Both the position numbers and the translations under genes were made by a program. Below, one piece after another: positions 1 to 8,347 of a stretch of 64,000 nucleotides of DNA. The stretch comes from Solwaraspora sp. WMMD406 (GTDB lineage Bacteria; Actinomycetota; Actinomycetes; Mycobacteriales; Micromonosporaceae). The notes below the pieces were generated by a model. It saw only the letters and a list, made by a program, of their open reading frames with translations, made no database searches and was not told where the DNA came from. The stretch covers positions 3,162,001-3,226,000 of the forward strand of contig NZ_JARUBF010000001.1 in assembly GCF_029626025.1 (NCBI RefSeq), read 5' to 3'. How positions within the stretch are numbered: the first letter of the stretch is position 1; each line of letters begins with the position of its first letter.

Positions 1-548
1 CGCCGGTCGAGCTCCGGGCGGTCGGTCACCGTTTCGGTGGTGTACGCCGGCAGGGTGGCGTCCAGCAGTCCGTCGACGTCGACCGGTGCCCGCCAGGCCA
101 GCAGGATCTTGCCGGCGGCGCTGGCGTGCAGCGGCATCCGTTTGCCGACCGACGAGGTGAACCGCACCGACTGGCTGCTCTCGATGAACAGGATGTCGGT
201 GGCTTCCCGACCGACCAGCACGCTCAGATGCAGCGTCTCGTCGACCTCGTCGCGGAACCGTTCGATCCACGGCAGCGCCACCGAGGTCAACTCCTGGTGG
301 ACGACGCCGATCGTGTTAGCCAGCGCGAGCAGCCGTGGACCGACCGTGTACGGCCCGCGACTGCGGCCCTGGGCGAGGTAACCCTCGACCACCAGAGTGG
401 CGAGAAAATTGTGCACCGTCGTCACGTTGGCGTCGACGTGTCGGGCGATGGCCTGCAGGGTCAGTCCGCGCGGATTCGCCGCGACGGCATCGAGGATCCG
501 CAAGGTCCTCGACACGGACTGGATGCCGGCCACCATTCCTCCTGGCAT
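1..548 (-). CDS. IclR-family transcriptional regulator, N-terminal part (runs off left edge)
   Basis: About 182 codons are visible on the minus strand, open to the left edge. The N-terminus has a winged helix-turn-helix of IclR type (QSVSRTLRILDAVAANPRG, then TLQAIARHVDANVTTVHNFL), followed by the start of the effector-binding domain with the family signature LHASAAGKILLAW. IclR proteins bind an operator as dimers and respond to small aromatic or sugar-derived ligands. The ATG at 548 is chosen; a second ATG at 536 is preceded by AGGAGGA with almost no spacing and is less likely. The target is unknown; the neighbouring gene set is divergent and unrelated by sequence. Confidence 0.85.
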   Translation of the reverse strand, partial: MPGGMVAGIQSVSRTLRILDAVAANPRGLTLQAIARHVDANVTTVHNFLATLVVEGYLAQGRSRGPYTVGPRLLALANTIGVVHQELTSVALPWIERFRDEVDETLHLSVLVGREATDILFIESSQSVRFTSSVGKRMPLHASAAGKILLAWRAPVDVDGLLDATLPAYTTETVTDRPELDR

Positions 549-1026
549 TGACGGAACGTCGAATTCAATACTGTTGAAAACGACTTCATGTACGCCAAGT
601 ATTGCCACCGCGAAATCTGATCGTCAAGGTTCGTAACCTCACCGAGATATCGATGGATACCGCTGCCATTTCAACGGAAAGCCCAGCTGGCGGCTAGGTT
701 ATCTCGCCGCCGTAGCGGTGCGGATCGGCGTTTTCGGTGCGGCTGACCGCTGTCGTCCCGGGTGCGAGGATCGGCGGATTCTCGCCGGCTCCCGGCGGGG
801 AACATCGGCCGGTCGGGCGGCGTTGGATCCTGGCGTTGGACCGAATAGCGCGGACGCCGCGCGGTGTGAGCGCGTGGGTGTGAGTACGCCACCGAGAGCG
901 TCCCGCCAACGAGCGTCCAGCCAACGTCTGACAATCGTGCGTGTTCTTGTTCTGTCCCGTTCGTGACCGGTCATCGCCCGTGTGGGGTTGGTGTCTGGTT
1001 CATTCCCCTCGGAACGGAGATTCGCT
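549..1026. other. 478-bp intergenic region upstream of the first C39-type peptidase
   Basis: No coding sequence with convincing composition is seen; minus-strand open frames here are arginine-rich shadows. The last 60 bases (tctgtcccgttcgtg ... cccctcggaacggag) resemble the 60 bases upstream of the paralogous peptidase at 9378, so the shared promoter/RBS region of the pair probably lies here. GGAACGGAGA at 1011-1020 is the ribosome binding site of the next gene. Confidence 0.5.
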
Positions 1027-1644
1027 ATGAACACGATCTTCCGTAAGTCTGTGCTGTCTGTTGCTGGTGTGTTGACCGCTGGTGGTGTGGTGGCCGCTCC
1101 CGCCGTGGCGCAGGCGGCGTCGCCGGGTTCCGGTGATGGTGGTGCGCGTGAGGTGCGGGTGCAGTACGAGGCGCAGCCGAACTTCTACTACTGCGGGCCG
1201 GCGGCGACGCGGATCGCGTTGACCGCGCAGGGCCATGCTCCGTCGCAGGACGAGGTGGCGGGCAAGCTGGGGACGACCGAGGCCGGGACCGACTCGGCGG
1301 AGGAGACGACCCGGGTGCTCAACGAGATGACCGGTGACGACGAGTACGAGACGACCGCGATCGGCGCGGAGGCCGCGAAGCCGGAGCACGTGGAGAAGCT
1401 GAAGGCCGATGTGCGTGCGGCGGTGGACGACGACCGGGCCGTGGTGGCGAACATCATGGGTACGGCGTCGGACGTCGACGGGGTGGCGCACTCGTACGAG
1501 GGTGGGCATTACCTGACGGTGACGGGTTACCGCGATGGTGGTGACTCGGTGAAGATCGCTGACCCGTTCTACGAGGGTCAGGAGTACTGGATGGACCTCG
1601 ACGCGCTGGCCGACTGGGTCGCCGCGCGCGGCTACTCCGCCTGA
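1027..1644 (+). CDS. Secreted C39-like cysteine peptidase, copy 1
   Basis: A 205-residue exported protein. The ATG at 1027 is chosen because GGAACGGAGA lies just upstream and because it starts a normal signal peptide (basic MNTIFRK, hydrophobic VLSVAGVLTAGGVVAA, cleavage near AQAAS). The mature part is a papain-fold C39_2-type domain: likely nucleophile Cys in NFYYCGPAA, His in EGGHYLTVTGY and Asp in IADPFYEG. It is closely related to the protein at 9378-10061 through the whole mature domain. Such proteins are exported and may cleave peptides or act as bacteriocin-like hydrolases; the substrate is unknown. A hairpin terminator follows directly. Confidence 0.85.
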   Translation: MNTIFRKSVLSVAGVLTAGGVVAAPAVAQAASPGSGDGGAREVRVQYEAQPNFYYCGPAATRIALTAQGHAPSQDEVAGKLGTTEAGTDSAEETTRVLNEMTGDDEYETTAIGAEAAKPEHVEKLKADVRAAVDDDRAVVANIMGTASDVDGVAHSYEGGHYLTVTGYRDGGDSVKIADPFYEGQEYWMDLDALADWVAARGYSA

Positions 1645-1659
1645 CCGGTGACAGTCCTT

Positions 1660-1694
1660 GGTGGCCGGGTTCCCGTACAGGGAACCCGGCCACC
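1660..1694 (+). terminator. Hairpin terminator after C39 peptidase copy 1
   Basis: A perfect 15-bp inverted repeat (GGTGGCCGGGTTCCC / GGGAACCCGGCCACC) with a 5-base loop lies 15 bases after the stop codon. There is no T-run, as is usual for high-GC actinobacteria. It lies between convergent genes and may serve both. Confidence 0.75.
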
Positions 1695-1709
1695 GGCGTC
1701 TTACGGCGA

Positions 1710-2696
1710 CTACCGTCGCGGCGAGCCGCTCGGCGGCGTACCGCCAGGATTGCCCTCGCCGCCGCCAGCGGGTCCGCCGCCGCCGGACGCAGCGGCACCG
1801 CCGCCCGGCTCGGTGGCCGTGTCCACCGCCACGGTGAGCGCGGCGGCGTAGCCGCCGGAGACGTCCCCGGTGACGGTGGCCAACTGCAGGGCGCCGCCGT
1901 CGTCGCCGAAGACGTTGTCCGACTCCAGGCTGAGCTGTGCCAGGTTGCCGACCGAGGCGTCGTAGCCGGCCTGCGTGTACACGGTGTCGCAGACGTCCTG
2001 CGGGAGGGCGACCTGGGAGGTGGCGATGGCGTTGGTGGCGTCGGTGATGTCCGCTTCGGTGGGGTACACCTCGAAGTGGATGTGCGGCCAACGGCCGGAG
2101 TAGCAGCCGGGGAAGACGGTGGTGAAGGTGACCGTGCCGTCGGCGTCGGCGATCTGGACACCACGGAGGTAGTTCTGGTCGGTGATGCCGTCGGAGTACA
2201 TCGAGTAGCGGCCTTCCCGATCGCAGTGCCAGACGTAGACGGCGACCTCGGCGAACGGCGTACCGCCGTTGGCGATGTCGGTGATGGTGAGTTCCAACGT
2301 CAGCGGCACTCCTTCGGCCGTACCGTCGGCGTCACCGAAGCTTGACCGGATGTCGCTGCGGACGACGCCGCTCTGGTCGAGGACGTCCGGGCCGTTGGAC
2401 CCGTCGCCGGGGTACGGCCCGGCGGTCTCGTCCGGGATCTCCCCGTCGGTCGTCGTGGCGGGGGTCGCTGCGGTGGTCGCGGCCGAACCGGCGCTGCTGC
2501 CGCCGTTGGTGTTGCTGCCGCACGCGGCGAGCCCGACGGTCGCCGCGCCCAGACCGAAGGCCCGGAGGATCTGTCGGCGGCCGAGCAAGGTGCCGAGGTC
2601 GAAGCCGAGGCCCTGGTCGACGAGTTCCTCGTCCGGCCTGGGCAACGGGCGGCCTTCGTACCGTGCGGTGCCGTCCCGGCGTGGGTCGCGCTGCAT
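1710..2696 (-). CDS. Intradiol ring-cleavage dioxygenase-like lipoprotein
   Basis: A 328-residue protein of the intradiol dioxygenase family, which uses non-haem Fe(III) to open catechols. The iron-ligand regions can be read: VYVWHCDREGRYSMYSDG and YSGRWPHIHFEV, giving the expected Tyr/Tyr/His/His set. The N-terminus has a twin-Arg-like RRQILRAFGLGAATVGLAAC with an LAAC lipobox, so the protein is probably exported folded and lipid-anchored; this is typical of a secreted actinobacterial subgroup whose natural substrate is unsettled. The C-terminus is a Gly/Pro/Ser-rich tail. The ATG at 2696 has GGAGAGACGG upstream. It is convergent with the C39 peptidase and divergent from the next gene. Confidence 0.85.
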   Translation of the reverse strand: MQRDPRRDGTARYEGRPLPRPDEELVDQGLGFDLGTLLGRRQILRAFGLGAATVGLAACGSNTNGGSSAGSAATTAATPATTTDGEIPDETAGPYPGDGSNGPDVLDQSGVVRSDIRSSFGDADGTAEGVPLTLELTITDIANGGTPFAEVAVYVWHCDREGRYSMYSDGITDQNYLRGVQIADADGTVTFTTVFPGCYSGRWPHIHFEVYPTEADITDATNAIATSQVALPQDVCDTVYTQAGYDASVGNLAQLSLESDNVFGDDGGALQLATVTGDVSGGYAAALTVAVDTATEPGGGAAASGGGGPAGGGEGNPGGTPPSGSPRR

Positions 2697-2895
2697 CCGT
2701 CTCTCCGTTCGTGACTACGAGATGTCATCGGCGTCGTGCCCTGGGCTGGACCAACAGTGGCCGTCCGCTCCAGCAGATGGCTGTGCCGCGTCTGTGGATC
2801 CGCTGTGCCGGTTGATGAGCCCGGATGAGCCCCATGACGACATCGCAGTGGGACCGGGGTCTTGGACCGGGGTCGACCGGTACGAAGATGGGCCC

Positions 2896-4119
2896 ATGAC
2901 GACGCCAGCACGGGACCGGATCGAAGCGGCGCTGCGGGCCTGGGACGGCTACGAGCGCAAGCGCGGCGCCACCCCGGTCATCGACTACGACTGTCACCCG
3001 GCCGACCCGGGTGAGCCGACCGACCCGGCCGGTTCGGCGGCGTCGGTGCCGGCGGCCAGCCGGGTCGCCGTACTCGCCGAATTGACCGCCGTCGCCGACG
3101 AGCCGGACTGCCGGGCCGATGCCAGGCTGCGGTCGCGGGTCGACGCCGACGTCACCTACCTGCGGGCGATGCTGGGGGAACGGCTGCCACTGGCCGACCA
3201 CGTACGACGCACCCAGGGCTGCGGGGTGGCCGGCTGGAACGACGACCATGTCGCCGAGGTGGGCGAGCGGGCCAAGGCCGGTCTCGCCGGTGTCGGCGTC
3301 GACTGGGACGCCCGTACGCTCGTCGAACTGGCCCACGGCGAGGGCCTGCTGCGCCGTCAGGACGCCCCGGACGCGATCCGGCAGGCGGCGGCCGACCTCG
3401 AACCACTGGTACGGGCGGCCACCGGCGCCGACGCGCCGTACCAGTTGACGATCGAGTCCGCCGATGTCGACGCCTACTGGTCGTACTGGCTCGACGGCGC
3501 CGGCTCGGCCGCGCGGCTGCGGCTCAACCGGCACCGGGCCGAGTTCAGTGAGACGCAGGCCCGGGTGTTCGCGTTGCACGAGGTGCTCGGCCACGCGTTG
3601 CAGTCGGCCAGCTGGTACGCGCGGTGGGCCGCCGTCGACGACGGCGCGGTACGCCTGCTGTCGGTGCACACCGACACCCAGGTGCTGCTGGAAGGGTTGG
3701 CGCAGGTGTTGCCGCTGTTCGTGATCGGCGACGACCCCGGGGCGGTCGCGCGGGTCCGATTGGCCCACTACATCCAGCTGGTCCGGGCCGGGCTGCATCT
3801 GGCGGTCAACGACGGTGTCCCGGTCGCCGACTGTGTGGTCTGGGCGCGGGCACGGGTGCCGTTCTGGTCCGACGAGGAGATCGGTGACGCGCTGACCGAC
3901 CGTGGGGTGGATCCGCTGCTGCGGTCGTACCTGTGGGCGTACCCGGCGGGCATCGACTGGTTCGTCGCGTTGGCCGACTCCGGCGACGCCGCGAGCCGGG
4001 CGGCGGTGCTGCGGGCGGCGTACCGGGGTCCGCTGGCCCCCGCTGACCTGGCGGCGCTGTGGCCGGCCGGCCCGATCATCGGGGGTTGGTCGCCGTCCCC
4101 CGGCGCTCGCCCGAGGTAG
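2896..4119 (+). CDS. HExxGH-motif putative metallohydrolase
   Basis: A 407-residue cytoplasmic protein, no signal peptide. The central segment VFALHEVLGHALQ contains HEVLGH; this HExxxH spacing is like that of M49 (dipeptidyl peptidase III, HELLGH), and a candidate third metal ligand follows in VLLEGLAQVLPLF. The rest is helical and Ala/Arg-rich. I do not recognise the exact family; a zinc peptidase-like enzyme is inferred from the motif only. The frame is open far upstream but codon composition becomes coding only from the ATG at 2896. A damaged partial copy of its C-terminus lies just downstream. Confidence 0.6.
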   Translation: MTTPARDRIEAALRAWDGYERKRGATPVIDYDCHPADPGEPTDPAGSAASVPAASRVAVLAELTAVADEPDCRADARLRSRVDADVTYLRAMLGERLPLADHVRRTQGCGVAGWNDDHVAEVGERAKAGLAGVGVDWDARTLVELAHGEGLLRRQDAPDAIRQAAADLEPLVRAATGADAPYQLTIESADVDAYWSYWLDGAGSAARLRLNRHRAEFSETQARVFALHEVLGHALQSASWYARWAAVDDGAVRLLSVHTDTQVLLEGLAQVLPLFVIGDDPGAVARVRLAHYIQLVRAGLHLAVNDGVPVADCVVWARARVPFWSDEEIGDALTDRGVDPLLRSYLWAYPAGIDWFVALADSGDAASRAAVLRAAYRGPLAPADLAALWPAGPIIGGWSPSPGARPR

Positions 4120-4220
4120 ACCAGGGCCGGGGGTCCTTGGGCCGCCGCGCGGATCAGGGCTACCGGCGTAGCCGGACGGGCTCGCCGGGTCCGCTGCGCC
4201 GGACGAGCCACGCTTCGGTG

Positions 4221-4709
4221 ATGTGCGATGCGGTTGCCGGAAGCCTGCATGATCGTGTCGTGGAGCTGGCAGGCTGGGAAGCGTTCAGCGCCGACGAGTA
4301 CGACGCGTGGATCGACGGCGACCGCGACTGGACCTCGCCCCACGTCAGGCGGATCTTCGAACTCTGGAAAGAAGCCGGGGACCAGGGGCTCAACAACGAG
4401 GGTGGCCAACTCGACGGCGATGTCCAACGTCACCCCCGGCGCCGTCCCGAGCCTGCCGTACGACGGCGGAATCGGCTACGCGGTGGCCGAGTGGACCGCC
4501 GAGTCGACTGGTTCGTCGCACTGGCCGGCACCGGTGGCCCGGTCGCCCGTACGGCCGCGCTGCGGGCCGCGTACCAATGGTCGTTGAACCCGGCCGGCCT
4601 GACAGCGCTCCGGCCGGACCCAGCATCGGCAGAGCCCGGCGATAGTCGGAAACCGTGTTGGGAAGCCGACAGCTTGTCACTCGAGACGAACCTCGCCAAG
4701 CATAGATAA
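4221..4709 (+). pseudogene. Chimeric remnant containing a copy of the HExxGH protein's C-terminus
   Basis: The frame contains two unrelated-looking parts. The first ~65 residues (VELAGWEAFSADEYDAWIDGD...) are plausible protein of unknown family. Near 4500-4620 it reads VDWFVALAGTGG...RAAYQW, which is clearly homologous to IDWFVALADSGD...RAAYRG in the preceding gene at about 3950-4060. The metal-binding region is absent. This looks like a decayed tandem duplication joined to another fragment. A short functional protein cannot be excluded. Confidence 0.45.
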
Positions 4710-4759
4710 TCTTGATAGTCTGAATCAAATTGCTGGCGCTGACGGGCGGGAGATCCCCG

Positions 4760-5059
4760 GTGACAGCCGATGTTTCAGTAATTGTCGATCATGTTCTGTT
4801 GGCTGCCCGGAGAGGCGCCGAAGCAGCCGATCTTGCGAGCGCGGTTCAGCTCCGGTCGAGCGCCGAAGTGATCATCATGGCCGTTCCGGGATCACGTGCC
4901 GCGCAAAGTGCCGAAATACTCGGACAGAGCTGGCGAGATCGGCTCGCTGGCTGGTGTGTCGATCTCGATCGCTACGCGACGACGTTGACTGCCGTAGGTG
5001 AGGGATATCTCCTCAGCGACGATCAGATCGCGGCCGAATTCGAGGCTGTGGGCGGATGA
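4760..5059 (+). CDS. Small helical ESX/type VII-associated-like protein
   Basis: A 99-residue all-helical protein. It ends with a pattern common in the DUF2580/EspC-like group that accompanies WXG100-type toxins: VPGSRAAQSAEILGQSWRDRL, GWCVDLDRYATTL, then GEGYLLSDDQIAAEF. The GTG at 4760 is preferred because GGGAG (4748-4752) is spaced correctly; an in-frame ATG at 4730 lacks this. It is followed after 15 bases by the putative toxin gene, so it is probably the small secretion partner or chaperone of that protein. Family assignment is by pattern and is moderate. Confidence 0.65.
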   Translation: MTADVSVIVDHVLLAARRGAEAADLASAVQLRSSAEVIIMAVPGSRAAQSAEILGQSWRDRLAGWCVDLDRYATTLTAVGEGYLLSDDQIAAEFEAVGG

Positions 5060-5074
5060 CGAGTCGCGCGGCCG

Positions 5075-6316
5075 ATGGCAACTTTTGGTGAGGTCCGCTC
5101 CTGGCGGCCGGGTCTGCTCGACAGCGCGGTGACGGATCTGGGCCGGCGACGCGACGAGCTACTCGAGTTGGCCGACGAACTCGCCGACGCCCGGCCGCCG
5201 CAGACCTGGTCGGGTGGGACGGCCCAGGCGGCGAGGGCGGCCATTGGCGGCCTGACCGACCGGATGGAGCACCTGGTCGCCGAGGTCGCGGCGGTCCGCG
5301 CGGCGGTCGCCGACGCGGCGGAAGGCGTGCGGGCGGTGCAGCGGCTGGTCGCCGAGGCCGACCATCTGGCCTGGTCCCACCAGTTCTCGATCAACGACGA
5401 CGGTTCGATCACCAACCATCTGCAGGATGCGGACCTCGCCACTGCGCTGGCGTCGTATCCCGAACGCGCGGCCGCCCTGACCCGAATCGGGGAACTGGTG
5501 CAGACCGTCCTGTCGCGGGCCGCCGAGCTGGATCAACTGCTCGTCATGATTCTCGACCGGGCGATTCGGGGCGAGATTGGTGACGGTGGCGCCAGGAACC
5601 TGACCGACGCGGCAGATCATGGCGATCAAGTCGGCGATGGCGGTCTGCACGACGACCTGTTGAGTAGGTATCGCGTATCGATCGATCCGGACGGGATGGT
5701 GGAATTTCCAAGTGGCGTTCTCGGCTGGGCGCTGGAACGCGCCGGGCATTCGCCGCAGGAGATGACAGCCGGCGAAGCACGACTACTCGAAGATCTCGGA
5801 CTGTTCGGGATCAAAGATGCCTACGACATCTACAAGACCGCCCTCAACTCCGGGGAAAACGTGTTCGACGGGGCCGGTCTGACCGACGGCCACTCGGACG
5901 CCTTCCGGCACGCGTACTGGAACGCGATGCTGACCAACCGGTTCGGCCCGGAGTGGACCGAGCAGTACACGACCGCGCACGAGCGCGGCGGCACCAACGC
6001 GGCCTCAGCCGAAGCGATGGACCTGCACAACAACGAAGTCGGCCGCCGCATCGCCGCCGAGCACCCGGGTGCCGGACCCGACGAACTCGCCGGTCTGATC
6101 GAACAAGCGGTCCGCGACGGCGAAATGGTCGTTGTAGCACCAGACGGACAACTCGTCCGCAGCAACGAGACCGCGATCGGCGACACCGGGTCGGCAACCG
6201 ACCCGCCCAGCGAGGGCGGGGCGGATCCCCCGGCACCCGATCCGTACCGGGACAACACATCCGGCGGCTACAACCCGGGCAGCGACGGAGACAACTATGG
6301 CACCTACGACAACTGA
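5075..6316 (+). CDS. Putative polymorphic toxin with C-terminal DUF6973-like domain
   Basis: A 413-residue protein with a modular layout: residues 1-130 are a WXG100-like helical hairpin (WRPGLLDSAVTDLGRRRDEL...), residues ~140-240 a linker, residues ~248-375 a compact domain (DGHSDAFRHAYWNAML, HERGG, MDLHNNEVGRR) resembling DUF6973, found at the ends of contact-dependent toxins. The last 40 residues are Asp/Pro/Gly-rich. No signal peptide is visible, which fits type VII export. Upstream is the small helical partner, and the downstream lipoprotein overlaps it by 20 bases, an arrangement typical of toxin plus accessory or immunity gene. Toxic activity is inferred. Confidence 0.65.
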   Translation: MATFGEVRSWRPGLLDSAVTDLGRRRDELLELADELADARPPQTWSGGTAQAARAAIGGLTDRMEHLVAEVAAVRAAVADAAEGVRAVQRLVAEADHLAWSHQFSINDDGSITNHLQDADLATALASYPERAAALTRIGELVQTVLSRAAELDQLLVMILDRAIRGEIGDGGARNLTDAADHGDQVGDGGLHDDLLSRYRVSIDPDGMVEFPSGVLGWALERAGHSPQEMTAGEARLLEDLGLFGIKDAYDIYKTALNSGENVFDGAGLTDGHSDAFRHAYWNAMLTNRFGPEWTEQYTTAHERGGTNAASAEAMDLHNNEVGRRIAAEHPGAGPDELAGLIEQAVRDGEMVVVAPDGQLVRSNETAIGDTGSATDPPSEGGADPPAPDPYRDNTSGGYNPGSDGDNYGTYDN

Positions 6317-6779
6317 CGAAGGTGAGGTGTGGGTCGGCCAAGGCCGACCCGGCATCGCGGTGGTCGGCCTGATCCTGCTGCTGGCCCTGGCCTCGCTCGG
6401 CGGATGTCAGCGAACAGGGGAGGACGACGCGGTGACGTTGCAGAAGGACACGCAGCTGTCGGAGCAGATCCAGCAGATCCAGCAGGGCGGTGAGCCGCGA
6501 CTGCTGCGGGACCTGACCGGTGGCGACTGGGACACGGTGCACGTGTTCCACGAGCCGGTCAGCCGCGAGTACGTCGAGGAGACGGTCGGCGCGTCGATCG
6601 ACATGGGTTCGTTCTTCTCCACTCGCGGTCACATCCTGATCTTCCTGAAGGACGGGCAGGTGCAGAGGGCCATCTACACGACGCCGAACAATCTGATAGC
6701 CGGCCAGTACGGCCCGCAGGTACGGCTGCAGTCCCGTGCCGAGCCCGGCTCGACCAAACTGGACCTGATCGAGCCGTAG
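6297..6779 (+). CDS. Lipoprotein paired with the polymorphic toxin (possible immunity protein)
   Basis: A 160-residue protein with a hydrophobic N-terminal segment (AVVGLILLLALASLGGC) ending in a lipobox Cys, so it is probably anchored outside the membrane. The remaining 120 residues (TGGDWDTVHVFHEPVSREYVE...) match nothing I recognise. The start overlaps the 3' end of the toxin-like gene by 20 bases, implying translational coupling. Position suggests immunity or an accessory role; this is inference from gene order only. Confidence 0.65.
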   Translation: MAPTTTDEGEVWVGQGRPGIAVVGLILLLALASLGGCQRTGEDDAVTLQKDTQLSEQIQQIQQGGEPRLLRDLTGGDWDTVHVFHEPVSREYVEETVGASIDMGSFFSTRGHILIFLKDGQVQRAIYTTPNNLIAGQYGPQVRLQSRAEPGSTKLDLIEP

Positions 6780-6828
6780 GCCGGGCCGGTGCCGGCGGCA
6801 TCCCGGTACGGTGCCGTCGTGACGAAGC

Positions 6829-7026
6829 GTGTGGGTGGTCGGGACGGGCTTCACCGACTTCCTGCTGTGCGCCGGCGGGCACATCGGCTACGGCGTACGG
6901 CCGTCGGCCCGGGGCCGGGGGATCGCGACTGGATCGACCTGGCGGAACCGCCCCGTCACCGGCTGCCATAAACCGTCGGCGGGTCGACCCCGCCGGCCGG
7001 GCCGGGACATTTCCCGGAATCGCTGA
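6829..7026 (+). pseudogene. Fragment of a GNAT acetyltransferase
   Basis: The reading frame contains GGHIGYGVRPSARGRGIAT, which is the acetyl-CoA pyrophosphate-binding motif A of GNAT enzymes (RxxGxG/A), preceded by a strand-like FTDFLLC. The homology ends after about 45 codons and there is no room for the rest of the fold, so this is a relic inside the ~370-bp gap between the toxin module and the next lipoprotein gene. Confidence 0.5.
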
Positions 7027-7151
7027 AACCAGGTGCCGCCGCTGTACGTCATGGGGTACGTCGGTCGAAACAGAAGTGTCGACCGAGACCGTGGCGGCGG
7101 GCGGCGGGAGCGCTCGTCGCCGGTCATCGATGATCGGATGAGGGTGACGAC

Positions 7152-7805
7152 GTGTTGACGAGTCGATGGATCGCCGGCTTGGGCATCGCTGTGCTGGCCG
7201 GTGCCGTGACAGCCTGCGGAACGACCGCACCGGCGGGTGACGAAGCGACCGGCCCGGCGCCGACGACGGCCGGCCAGGCCACCAGCGCCCCGGCGACCAG
7301 TTCGCCGCCGACACCGCGGGCCACGGCGACCGGTCTGCCCGAGGTGCTGTCCGGCACCCGGCAGGTGACGATCGTACGGGTCGACGGATTCGAATCGGGG
7401 CTGTCGATCGGCGACGACGGCCGACTGGGCGAGGTCGACGGCGACGAGGGCCGGCAGCTGTTCGTGCCGATCCCGCTGGACGGGCGGTTGTTCCTGATCG
7501 AGTCCTACCGGGGCGGCGGTGGTGGCCCCGGCACCGGCGAGCCGGTCTGCTGGCGGGTGCGCAACCCCGGCGACGGACAGTCGCTGTCGGTCGAGGGAGC
7601 GGACTGCGACGCCAGTGACCCCCGGCAGCGGTTCGAGATCGTCACCGCCGATACTGGCACCGAGAACACCTTCGTGATCAGCAACAGTTCGGCGTACCTG
7701 CGCACCTCGACCCGGTCCGGGCTGATCCTCGAGGAGCAGGGCGACGGCTCGCCGACGCCGGACGGGTTCCGGTTCAACGACAACGGGCCGGCACCGACAA
7801 ACTGA
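7152..7805 (+). CDS. Lipoprotein with the same C-terminal domain as the membrane protein at 8337
   Basis: A 217-residue lipoprotein: signal peptide with lipobox (VLAGAVTAC), a Thr/Pro/Ala-rich linker, then a ~150-residue domain that begins TRQVTIVRVDGFESGLSIGD and ends YLRTSTRSGLILEEQGDGS...FRFNDNGPAP. The domain is repeated almost motif for motif in the protein two genes downstream. It might be a beta-trefoil or lectin-like fold (it contains CWRVRN and ISNSSAYLR) but I cannot name the family. GTG at 7152 has GAGGGTGACGA upstream. It precedes the sigma-factor gene by 23 bases and is likely co-transcribed. Confidence 0.7.
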   Translation: MLTSRWIAGLGIAVLAGAVTACGTTAPAGDEATGPAPTTAGQATSAPATSSPPTPRATATGLPEVLSGTRQVTIVRVDGFESGLSIGDDGRLGEVDGDEGRQLFVPIPLDGRLFLIESYRGGGGGPGTGEPVCWRVRNPGDGQSLSVEGADCDASDPRQRFEIVTADTGTENTFVISNSSAYLRTSTRSGLILEEQGDGSPTPDGFRFNDNGPAPTN

Positions 7806-7828
7806 CCGGACCGGTGGGGGCAAGACGG

Positions 7829-8347
7829 ATGCGCGACGCCGACGAGTTCGACGCCTTCTACACGGCGTCGGCCAACCGGGTGCTCGGCCACCTGTACGTG
7901 GTGATCGGCGACCGGGCTGAGGCGGAGGACGCGGTCGCCGAGGCGTACGCCCGGGCCTGGGCCCGGTGGTCGTCCGTGCGCGACTGCGACAGCCCGGAAG
8001 CCTGGGTACGCACGGTGGCGTACCGGATCGCGGTCAGCTCCTGGCGCAAGGCGGTGAACCGGCTGCGGGCCCACCGCCGCGACGCCGCCGGCACACAGCC
8101 GGTCGACGCCACCTCGGTCGACCACGTCGCGCTGATGACGGCGCTGCGCCAGATCACCGTCGACCAGCGTCGCGTCGTCGTGCTGCACCACCTGGTCGGT
8201 CTCAGCGTCGCCGACATCGCCGTCGAGACCGGCACCAACGTCAACACTGTCAAGACGTGGCTGGCCAGGGGACGTAAGGCCCTGGCCGGTCACCTGGCCG
8301 ACGGCGAGCGGCAGAGCACCGGCGACGGGAGGAGCTATGCGGTCTGA
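7829..8347 (+). CDS. ECF RNA polymerase sigma factor (SigE-like family)
   Basis: A 172-residue extracytoplasmic-function sigma factor. Region 2 (DEFDAFYTASANRVLGHLYV, then RAEAEDAVAEAYARAW) and region 4 (ADIAVETGTNVNTVKTWLAR) are intact, so it should recruit RNA polymerase to its own promoter class. The ATG at 7829 is preferred to a GTG 15 bases earlier because a GGTGGGGG stretch at 7813-7820 is the ribosome site. Its stop overlaps the next gene by 11 bases. No zinc anti-sigma protein follows; the following membrane protein with an exported sensor-like domain may take that role. Confidence 0.9.
   Translation: MRDADEFDAFYTASANRVLGHLYVVIGDRAEAEDAVAEAYARAWARWSSVRDCDSPEAWVRTVAYRIAVSSWRKAVNRLRAHRRDAAGTQPVDATSVDHVALMTALRQITVDQRRVVVLHHLVGLSVADIAVETGTNVNTVKTWLARGRKALAGHLADGERQSTGDGRSYAV

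Noticed and set aside
1000-2091. 363-codon minus-strand frame across the first C39 peptidase
   Set aside because: His/Arg-rich shadow of a clear signal-peptide protein on the other strand; no domain or ribosome site.
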